Source: Candidatus Aminicenantota bacterium
GTDB lineage: Bacteria > Acidobacteriota > Aminicenantia > UBA2199
Direction: 5' to 3'
Assembly: GCA_020355945.1 (NCBI GenBank)
Contig: CP070627.1
Location: 7,455,128 to 7,460,255, forward strand
DNA length: 5,128 nucleotides
Below the pieces are notes generated by a model that did no database searches, had not been told where the DNA came from, and saw only the letters and a list, made by a program, of their open reading frames with translations. Every line of letters starts with the position of its first letter. The first letter of the stretch is position 1. This document shows positions 1 through 5,128 of the stretch, in pieces. Position numbers and translations under genes: made by a program.

Positions 1-27
1 GTTTAAATGTTTTGGTATGATTAGCAG

Positions 28-143
28 ATAAAAAAGGGAAAAAGGGGACGCTCATTAGGATTTTGGAGATCAAACAGACCGGGTGATAGAGATGATTGAG
101 GAAATTCTCGCCTGTGCCCTCTTTTTGCTTTTCCCTCTTTTAT
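28..143. repeat. Imperfect inverted repeat in the gene-free left edge
   Basis: Positions 28-42 (ATAAAAAAGGGAAAA) and 129-143 (TTTTCCCTCTTTTAT) are reverse complements at 14 of 15 positions, with about 86 bases between them. Beyond the arms the match decays: a purine run, AGGGGAC, follows the left arm at 43-49, and a loosely matching pyrimidine run lies at 116-126. The arms are low-complexity purine/pyrimidine tracts, so chance is possible. The spacer has no reading frame. The pair lies just downstream of the leftward muramidase gene, but the loop is far too long for a usual intrinsic terminator. A decayed small mobile repeat is one possible explanation, unproven. Confidence 0.35.
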
Positions 144-146
144 TTC

Positions 147-182
147 CAATATCGACATTCGAAACAATATCGAAATTCAACT
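147..182. repeat. Degenerate 18-bp tandem repeat
   Basis: Two adjacent 18-base units begin with the same nine bases, CAATATCGA, at 147 and 165, and both continue with an ATTC core after one differing base. ATTCAA-like steps and a TTCAAAA pair (184-197) continue to the right and run over the stop codon of the muramidase gene (192-194). The array therefore abuts the 3' end of a gene. No function is evident. AT-rich direct repeats of this kind often vary in copy number between strains. Confidence 0.5.
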
Positions 183-191
183 GTTCAAAAT

Positions 192-905
192 TCAAAACAG
201 GAGAGACGAAAAATCCTTTTCCTTGTGGTTAAAAATACTTAAATCCGCCCCCTTTTCAACTCCGGGTACGGTTGCATTCTCCTTCCACTGCCACAGGTGC
301 CACTCTTTCCAGCCTTTGGGATTTACCGGTTCGTTTACCCCATACTCCGCAATCCAGAGGGGATAAGCACCAAAATGATCGTTCAAATGGCTGTTCCAGA
401 ATTTGGGGCCTGTATAAATAATAGGTTTGACCCCATAATGTTTTTCCAGGATGCCCAGGAATTTTTTAAGTCGTTGGACTAACCCTGGTTTTGTGCCTTT
501 GCCGATACTTTCGATATCCAGGGCAGGTAAAAGGTCACCAGGCCGGAGGCTGACATTCTTGATAAAAAAATCCGCCTGGAGTTCGGGATCATCTTCGGTC
601 ACATAAAAATGATATGCCCCGCGAATCAACCCTGCTTTTTTTATTTCCTGCCAATGGTCTTGAAACGTTGGGTCCATAAAATCGACACCTTCGGTGGCTT
701 TGGCAAAGGCAAAGGTATATCCGGCAGGTTTCACTTTTTGCCAATCTACACTGCCGCTAAAATGAGAAACATCAATGCCCTTGATGGTTTTGGCTTTTGT
801 ACCCTCCCGGCCTGTAGCAGACGAACACAGGGAAAGGAAAGTCATCCCAACCGTGACTAAAACAAAAATCAACAAAATCTTATATAAATCCGAAAACGTT
901 CTCAT
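192..905 (-). CDS. Exported or membrane-anchored GH25 muramidase (lysozyme family)
   Basis: This 237-residue protein is a glycoside hydrolase family 25 enzyme, predicted to cut the beta-1,4 bond between N-acetylmuramic acid and N-acetylglucosamine in peptidoglycan. A basic N-terminus and hydrophobic stretch (about residues 8-26) form a signal peptide or anchor. Cys27 follows LSL, which is a poor lipobox, so lipidation is doubtful. The GH25 barrel spans about 42-235. It shows GIDVSHFSG (43-51) with the first acidic residue D45, KATEG (69-73), and LDIES (129-133) carrying the DxE pair D130 and E132 that holds the catalytic acid. It ends with IYTG, LWIAEY, WQW and a closing VPGVEKGADLSIFN element (213-226). 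The core therefore appears complete, with no binding domain attached. The ATG is supported by GGAGG (plus-strand 915-919) nine bases upstream. Transcription is divergent from yjbQ. The family call is firm; the biological role (wall remodelling or attack on other cells) is not. Confidence 0.93.
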   Translation of the reverse strand: MRTFSDLYKILLIFVLVTVGMTFLSLCSSATGREGTKAKTIKGIDVSHFSGSVDWQKVKPAGYTFAFAKATEGVDFMDPTFQDHWQEIKKAGLIRGAYHFYVTEDDPELQADFFIKNVSLRPGDLLPALDIESIGKGTKPGLVQRLKKFLGILEKHYGVKPIIYTGPKFWNSHLNDHFGAYPLWIAEYGVNEPVNPKGWKEWHLWQWKENATVPGVEKGADLSIFNHKEKDFSSLLF

Positions 906-963
906 GGTCCATAACCTCCATGAAGAATTATTTTTAAAACAACGTCTTCACTTTTGATTTCAT

Positions 964-992
964 ATTTTAGCCCACGGCTGTTCAAAAAACAA
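964..992 (-). promoter_or_regulatory. Candidate sigma-70 promoter for the GH25 gene
   Basis: Read on the minus strand, TTGTTT (992-987) and TAAAAT (969-964) are separated by 17 bases. The -10 matches the consensus at five of six positions and the -35 at only three. The predicted start would leave a leader of roughly 50 bases before the ATG at 905. The region is AT-rich, so other placements are possible. Confidence 0.3.
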
Positions 993-1031
993 GTCCAAAA
1001 AAACCATCCTCTTTTTTATTTGTCTCTTTTT

Positions 1032-1060
1032 TTGACTTTGAATTATTTATTCATTATAAT
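1032..1060 (+). promoter_or_regulatory. Near-consensus sigma-70 promoter for yjbQ and the propeller gene
   Basis: TTGACT at 1032-1037 and a perfect TATAAT at 1055-1060 are separated by the optimal 17 bases, matching the vegetative consensus at 11 of 12 positions. A T-rich tract at about 1010-1033 lies directly upstream and could act as an UP element. The expected start near 1067 gives a leader of about 42 bases. Such a strong core suggests high, largely constitutive expression, unless a repressor acts on the leader. Confidence 0.85.
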
Positions 1061-1108
1061 GTGGCCTTATTGTTCATTAATATAACAAAAAAAGGTAAAT
1101 GGTGAGCC

Positions 1109-1525
1109 ATGAGTGGTTTTAAAACGATAAGTATCAGAAGTACCGGCAGTATTGAATTTATCGACATCACCCCTGAGGTGAAGCGGTATGTTTCAGAGCA
1201 AGGAATTAAAGATGGTATTATATTGGTTTACACCCCCCACACCACGGCGGGAATCACTATCAATGAGAATGCCGATCCCGCTGTAACCGCTGATATCGAA
1301 GCGTTTATCTCACAAAAAATTCCCCATGAATCCTACTTTCGCCATATGGAAGGCAATTCGCCGGCTCATATTATGTCCAGTTATTTCTCTGCTTCCGAAA
1401 CCTTGATTATCCATGACGAACACCTGGTATTGGGCACCTGGCAGGGGATTTATTTTTGCGAATTCGACGGGCCCAGGCACCGTAAAGTTCATCTAAAAAT
1501 TATTGTCGATAAGGAGGATGCATGA
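1109..1525 (+). CDS. yjbQ: YjbQ/UPF0047 family protein (secondary thiamine-phosphate synthase type)
   Basis: At 138 residues the protein has the usual full length of the YjbQ/UPF0047 family, a small cytosolic trimeric fold. Family hallmarks are all present: TPHTTAGITINENADP (42-57), an RHMEGNSPAHIMSS segment (78-91) with H79, E81 and H87, and LGTWQGIYFCEFDGPRHRK (108-126). The conserved histidines H44, H79 and H87 are likely active-site or metal-site residues (inference). Family members were reported to complement thiE loss through a weak thiamine-phosphate synthase activity, but the physiological role is unsettled. The ATG is preceded by a modest AAAGG (1091-1095) at a long 13-base spacing, while GGTGAG (1101-1106) is too close, so initiation may be inefficient. 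The gene is first in a two-gene unit, and its stop overlaps the start of the propeller gene. No export signal is visible. Confidence 0.93.
   Translation: MSGFKTISIRSTGSIEFIDITPEVKRYVSEQGIKDGIILVYTPHTTAGITINENADPAVTADIEAFISQKIPHESYFRHMEGNSPAHIMSSYFSASETLIIHDEHLVLGTWQGIYFCEFDGPRHRKVHLKIIVDKEDA
1511..1517 (+). promoter_or_regulatory. Strong Shine-Dalgarno inside the yjbQ 3' end
   Basis: AAGGAGG sits four bases before the ATG at 1522 and lies within the last codons of yjbQ. With the ATGA overlap (1522-1525) it fixes the propeller start and implies translational coupling or re-initiation. It is clearly stronger than the site in front of yjbQ itself. Confidence 0.85.
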
Positions 1526-3825
1526 AAAAAACGATCGCTGGTTTTATTGCTTTGCTTTTTGGTTTATCTGTTGTTCTTGCAGGCAATACAGCCACCACCC
1601 CCGGAGAACGATTGAAATCTTATGAAAAACACCTGGAAATGAAAGAAGCATCTATCTTCAAAATGTTGGAATGGAGGGAAATCGGTCCCTATTTTACAGG
1701 CGGCAGGATCGATGACATTGAAGCTTATGAAAGCAATCCTTATAAATTCTATGTGGCTGCCGCATCCGGTGGATTATGGGTAACGGAAAATAACGGTACC
1801 ACCTGGACACCGATTTTCGATCATGAGTCTTCTATTACTATCGGTGATATTGCTATCTCTCAAACCAATGAAAATTTAATATGGGTAGGCACCGGTGAAC
1901 AGAATTCTTCCCGCAGTTCTTATGCCGGAACCGGTGTGTTTAAAAGCACGGACGGTGGTAAAACCTGGGAAAATATGGGGCTTACCGACACCCATCATAT
2001 TGGCCGGGTGATTATCGACCCTGAGGATAACAATATTGTCTATGTGGCTGCTGTGGGGCATCTTTATACTTATAATGAAGAGCGGGGGTTGTTTAAAACC
2101 ACAAACGGAGGGAAAACCTGGGAAAAGATTCTCTATATCAGTCCCAAAACAGGTGTGATCGATGTGGTGCTGCATCCGAAAAATAGGAATTTCCTTCTCG
2201 CAGCCGCCTGGCAGCGGGAACGGAAGGCCTGGAATTTTTGGGAGAGCGGTGAAGAAAGCGGCATTTATAAATCCGTCAATGGTGGAAAAACCTGGAAAAA
2301 AATCAGCGGCGGTTTCCCGCAAAATCAGTATGTTGGCCGTATCGGCCTGGCTGTCAGCCCCACAATCCCCAATGTGATGTATGCTTTCCTGGACAATCAA
2401 GAACCCAAACCCGGGACAAAAGAAGATAAAAAAAGCACGTTCAATGTTAACATCAAAGGCGCGGAAGTGTACCGGAGCAATGATTGGGGAGAAACCTGGA
2501 CCAAAACCCATCATTTTTACCTGGACGGTGTGATATCTACCTATGGTTACTATTTCGGCAATATCCGCGTAGCGCCCGATAATGAAAATGTGATTTATGT
2601 CCTGGGTATTCCTTTGCTGAAATCCACGGATGGCGGAAAGACCTTTAAGGATATTTCCTACCTGGGAAGCAGCGGCATAGGTAACGTACACTTTGATATG
2701 CATGCCCTGTGGATCGACCCCAATAATCCCAAACACCTGGTCCTGGGCAATGACGGCTGTCTGAATATCTCCTATGATGAAGGCGCCACCTGGCAGAAGA
2801 TCGATAATATCCCCCTGGCCCAATGTTATACCATCCATCACGATTTCCAGGAACCTTATTATGTCTATACCGGTTTACAGGATAACGGTGTCAATCGGGG
2901 CCCTGCGAATTTTAAGTTGGGCAGCAGGGAAAAAACCTGGCAAATGATAGTGCCAGGCGACGGTGGTTTTGTTCAACCCCAACCCGGAAACCCTGATATT
3001 GTTTTTGCCGAAGTCCAATTTGGCAATATATTCCGGCTGGATTTAAAAGACAAAAAAAATATGAAATACATCAAACCCAAAACGCCCGATAAGCAGTCTC
3101 CCTACCGGTTTAATTGGTTGTCCCCGTTTTTGATCTCACCTTATAATCCGCATACGCTTTACCTGGGGGGTAATAAAGTGTTCAAATCCGTGGATCGGGG
3201 AGATCATTGGATGGAAGTCTCCCCGGATTTAACCAACCAGGAACATACGGATGGCGATGTCCCTTATGCTACTATTGTTTCCCTGGATGAATCTCCGCTT
3301 TTCCCGGGATTATTGTATGCCGGTACCGATGATGGCAATGTATGGATCAAGAAAAATGCCCGGGCCCGGTGGGAAAAGATTGACCAGGGACTGCCCAAAA
3401 AATGGGTTACCCGCATTGTCGCTTCCAAATATAAAAAAGAAAGGGTCTATATCACCCTGACCGGCTACAGGGAAGATGATTTCAAAACCTATGTCTATAC
3501 CTCAGAGGACTACGGCAAAACCTGGGCCGCTATCAAGGGAAATCTCCCGCAGGAACCGGTCAATGTGATCCGGGAGGACCCGCTCAATGAAAACCTCCTT
3601 TACCTGGGAACGGATTTAACGGTGTATGTGACCCTTGACCGGGGGGGCACCTGGTATTCACTGAAAAACAATCTCCCCACCAATGCGGTTTATGATTTGC
3701 GCATCCATCCGCGAGAAAAGGAATTGATAATCGGGACTCACGGCAGAGGAGTATTTTTACTTCCTGTCAAGTATATTCATCAGTTAGCCTCAGAAAAGAA
3801 GAAACAAAGTCAGAGGGAAAATTGA
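1522..3825 (+). CDS. Exported Asp-box (BNR) beta-propeller protein, sortilin/GH74-like architecture
   Basis: This 767-residue protein starts with a clear signal peptide (MKKT, hydrophobic 5-19, likely cleavage after VLA at residue 20), so it should act in the periplasm or outside. After a short helical linker (28-50), the WREIGP...GGRI opening (51-63) and GTGE (123-126) mark the BNR/VPS10-like propeller family. Ten Asp-boxes (S/T-x-D/N-x-G-x-T-W type) start at residues 88, 142, 193, 251, 319, 368, 417, 556, 661 and 704. Spacing is about 43-68 residues, except for 139 and 105 around 424-660, where boxes are degenerate (for example NARARW, 612-617). The closing GTHGRGVF (738-745) is typical of the last blade, followed by a charged tail with no sorting domain or membrane anchor. 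Length and box number fit two tandem propellers as in GH74, or a ten-bladed ring as in sortilin. Enzymatic activity cannot be assigned, and glycan or peptide binding is equally possible. It follows yjbQ with an ATGA overlap. Confidence 0.88.
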   Translation: MKKTIAGFIALLFGLSVVLAGNTATTPGERLKSYEKHLEMKEASIFKMLEWREIGPYFTGGRIDDIEAYESNPYKFYVAAASGGLWVTENNGTTWTPIFDHESSITIGDIAISQTNENLIWVGTGEQNSSRSSYAGTGVFKSTDGGKTWENMGLTDTHHIGRVIIDPEDNNIVYVAAVGHLYTYNEERGLFKTTNGGKTWEKILYISPKTGVIDVVLHPKNRNFLLAAAWQRERKAWNFWESGEESGIYKSVNGGKTWKKISGGFPQNQYVGRIGLAVSPTIPNVMYAFLDNQEPKPGTKEDKKSTFNVNIKGAEVYRSNDWGETWTKTHHFYLDGVISTYGYYFGNIRVAPDNENVIYVLGIPLLKSTDGGKTFKDISYLGSSGIGNVHFDMHALWIDPNNPKHLVLGNDGCLNISYDEGATWQKIDNIPLAQCYTIHHDFQEPYYVYTGLQDNGVNRGPANFKLGSREKTWQMIVPGDGGFVQPQPGNPDIVFAEVQFGNIFRLDLKDKKNMKYIKPKTPDKQSPYRFNWLSPFLISPYNPHTLYLGGNKVFKSVDRGDHWMEVSPDLTNQEHTDGDVPYATIVSLDESPLFPGLLYAGTDDGNVWIKKNARARWEKIDQGLPKKWVTRIVASKYKKERVYITLTGYREDDFKTYVYTSEDYGKTWAAIKGNLPQEPVNVIREDPLNENLLYLGTDLTVYVTLDRGGTWYSLKNNLPTNAVYDLRIHPREKELIIGTHGRGVFLLPVKYIHQLASEKKKQSQREN

Positions 3826-3884
3826 AGGTGATGCATTTGCCCGTTCATGAAGCGCCAAAATTAGAATTGCTGAAGGTCCTGGGA

Positions 3885-3913
3885 TTGTCTTTTATGTTTA
3901 TTTGGAGTATACT
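3885..3913 (+). promoter_or_regulatory. Candidate sigma-70 promoter for the SHMT-like gene
   Basis: TTGTCT (3885-3890) and TATACT (3908-3913) are separated by 17 bases and match the consensus at four and five of six positions. The expected start near 3920 leaves a leader of about 50 bases. No convincing terminator hairpin was seen between the propeller stop (3825) and this site, so read-through from the upstream unit is also possible. Confidence 0.45.
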
Positions 3914-3959
3914 TATTGACTCTCATAATAAGACAACAATGAAAAAAAATTGTTTATTC

Positions 3960-3964
3960 GGAGG
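3960..3964 (+). promoter_or_regulatory. Ribosome binding site of the SHMT-like gene
   Basis: GGAGG lies five bases before the ATG at 3970. It decides this start, since no other start with a comparable site is seen near the beginning of the conserved coding sequence. Confidence 0.8.
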
Positions 3965-3969
3965 CAATA

Positions 3970-5128
3970 ATGAATTCTTTAGAAGAACGTTTACAAGAAC
4001 TGAGTCGCAAAGTAGTTGAAAACAATCTCTGGCGTCAACGGCGCTGTTTTAACCTTATTCCTTCTGAAAACACTCCCTCCCTGCTGGTCAAACTTTGTGA
4101 GATCAGTGATCCCTCCGGCCGATATGCCGAACATAAAACTGCCCTAAAAAAGGAGCGAAAAGCCCTGGAAGGAACCGGCGTTCTCAAAGGGAACCAGGTT
4201 TATTACTACCAGGGTATTGAATTAATCTTCGAGGTAGAAGAGTGTTTAAAGGAAGAGTTTGGCAAATTCATCTCTGCCTCGGAGGTGGAAGCCCGTACCA
4301 TTAGCGGCCAGATGGCTAACGAGGTGGTATTCAAAGCCATGGTCAAATTTTTAGGGGCTGGAAAAGAAGGTTTTCCCACCCTCACTGACACTGGCCGGAT
4401 GTCAACCGTCATGAACAACAGTCTCAATTACGGCGGCCACCTCAGTGCCCAGCCCTTTGGGGCTCTTTTTAATTTCGTGGAAGGGGACGTGGTGAATTTC
4501 CCCCTGGTGGAAAACAATCCTTACAAAACCGATGTGGATAAAATGTTAGAGTTGGTGGACCAGCACCGGCCGCCGCTGATTATATTCGGGAAGAGCATGT
4601 TCTTGCATCCCGAACCGGTCAGCCCGCTGCGGGCGTTTATCGATAAAACTGCGGATTATAACCCGGTAGTCATGTATGATGCCGCCCATGTCATGGGTAT
4701 TTTAGGGCCTCATTTCCAGGACCCCCTGGCCGATGGAGCCGATGTAGTGACCGGGTCCACCCACAAGACCTTTTTTGGACCCCAACGGGGTATCATTGCT
4801 GCCAATATGCCTAAAGAGAGTCCGCTGCGAAAGCTCTGGACAGAGATCAACTCCCGGGCCTTCCCCGGCTCCACCAGCAATCATCACCTGGGTACCCTCC
4901 TGGCTTTACTGGTGGCTACCATTGAAATGAACCACTTCAAAGCTGAATACCAAAAACAAGTCACCGCAAATGCCAGGGCCTTTGCTAAAGCCTGTGCCAA
5001 ACATGGCATTCCCGTAGAAGGGGGAGAAGAAGATGGCTATACCCACACCCACCAGGTGGTGATCCGGGTATCTCAATTTGGTGACGGCAAAGAAATTGCC
5101 CACCGCCTGGAGCAGAACAATATAGTCA
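3970..5128 (+). CDS. Serine hydroxymethyltransferase-like PLP enzyme (3' end cut by window)
   Basis: The 386 visible codons encode a fold-type I PLP enzyme of the SHMT (GlyA) family, whose classical members interconvert serine and glycine with tetrahydrofolate in the cytosol. Conserved elements in order are LIPSEN (29-34, usual LIASEN), RYAE (51-54), YYYQG (78-82), SGQMAN (112-117), GGHLS (155-159), MYDAAHVMG (235-243) with D237 and H240, and TGSTHKTFFGPQ (261-272) with the Schiff-base lysine K266. FPGSTSNHHL (298-307) follows. D237 to K266 is 29 residues, as in E. coli GlyA (D200 to K229). The substrate-carboxylate arginine, R363 in E. coli, would lie beyond the window. YYYQG, THKTFFGPQ and SNHHL recall archaeal-type rather than E. 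coli-type SHMT, from memory of the family. About 17 extra residues separate RYAE from YYYQG, and YAEG reads YAEH. A specialised aldolase or transaldolase on another amino acid is therefore possible. Family sure, substrate unsure. Confidence 0.85.
   Translation, partial: MNSLEERLQELSRKVVENNLWRQRRCFNLIPSENTPSLLVKLCEISDPSGRYAEHKTALKKERKALEGTGVLKGNQVYYYQGIELIFEVEECLKEEFGKFISASEVEARTISGQMANEVVFKAMVKFLGAGKEGFPTLTDTGRMSTVMNNSLNYGGHLSAQPFGALFNFVEGDVVNFPLVENNPYKTDVDKMLELVDQHRPPLIIFGKSMFLHPEPVSPLRAFIDKTADYNPVVMYDAAHVMGILGPHFQDPLADGADVVTGSTHKTFFGPQRGIIAANMPKESPLRKLWTEINSRAFPGSTSNHHLGTLLALLVATIEMNHFKAEYQKQVTANARAFAKACAKHGIPVEGGEEDGYTHTHQVVIRVSQFGDGKEIAHRLEQNNIV

Noticed and set aside
181..200. CTGTT/AACAG inverted repeat at the end of the GH25 gene as a terminator
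   Set aside because: The stem is only five AT-rich pairs with a ten-base loop, overlaps the stop codon and lacks a following U-tract on the minus strand.
297..957. Three plus-strand frames at 297-482, 609-860 and 775-957
   Set aside because: They overlap the well-supported GH25 gene on the opposite strand and show no recognisable domain or consistent ribosome binding site.
1007..1033. T-rich tract as an intrinsic terminator
   Set aside because: No GC-rich stem precedes it, and no plus-strand gene ends nearby. It fits better as the AT-rich upstream part of the yjbQ promoter.
1310..1492. Minus-strand frame inside yjbQ
   Set aside because: It is the shadow of a strongly conserved family motif region on the plus strand.
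1876..2841. Long antisense open frame of 321 codons on the minus strand
   Set aside because: It lies wholly inside the propeller gene. Its recurring PGF...GF pattern is simply the reverse strand of the repeated GGKTW Asp-box codons. No Shine-Dalgarno or family match was seen.
2162..3460. Plus-strand frames at 2162-2377 and 3251-3460 inside the propeller gene
   Set aside because: They are out of frame with a gene whose repeat pattern is continuous through both stretches, so there is no sign of a frameshift.
4206..5103. Minus-strand frames at 4206-4427, 4702-4887 and 4906-5103
   Set aside because: They are antisense to conserved SHMT-like coding sequence and have no features of their own.
1..5128. 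CRISPR array, tRNA/rRNA gene, prophage or defence island
   Set aside because: No regularly spaced repeats, cloverleaf-like or rRNA sequence, integrase, phage structural gene or known defence domain was seen on either strand.

Overview
The window looks like chromosomal DNA from a bacterium. The genes have Shine-Dalgarno sites and there are good sigma-70-type promoters. Base composition is slightly AT-rich by eye, with moderate-GC codon use. A secreted Asp-box (BNR) beta-propeller protein of the WREIGP/GGR...HGRG type is especially common in uncultured Acidobacteriota/Aminicenantes-like and Bacteroidota-like lineages. That is only a hint at taxonomy; no rRNA or other strong marker is present.

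Layout: (i) 1-191 holds no gene, only AT-rich repeats (an imperfect inverted repeat and a degenerate 18-bp tandem repeat). (ii) 192-905, minus strand, is a membrane-anchored or exported GH25 muramidase with its catalytic acids intact. (iii) 906-1108 is a divergent intergenic region with a near-consensus promoter for the rightward genes and a weaker candidate for the leftward gene. (iv) 1109-1525 is a YjbQ/UPF0047 protein. (v) 1522-3825 is an exported 767-residue protein with ten Asp-boxes, coupled to yjbQ by an ATGA stop/start overlap. (vi) 3826-3969 is a short spacer with a candidate promoter. (vii) From 3970 to the window edge runs a divergent serine-hydroxymethyltransferase-like PLP enzyme, with 386 codons visible and its C-terminus cut off by the window.

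How the genes work together: only yjbQ and the propeller gene are clearly one transcription-translation unit. The muramidase is divergent and the SHMT-like gene probably has its own promoter. Both YjbQ (reported weak thiamine-phosphate synthase activity in this family) and SHMT-like enzymes touch cofactor or one-carbon metabolism, but nothing in the sequence ties them into one pathway. I see no defence system, CRISPR array, integrase or transposase. The most distinctive points are the tight coupling of a cytosolic YjbQ to an exported propeller, and the unusual SHMT-like enzyme, which has archaeal-style motifs and about 17 extra residues between two active-site elements.
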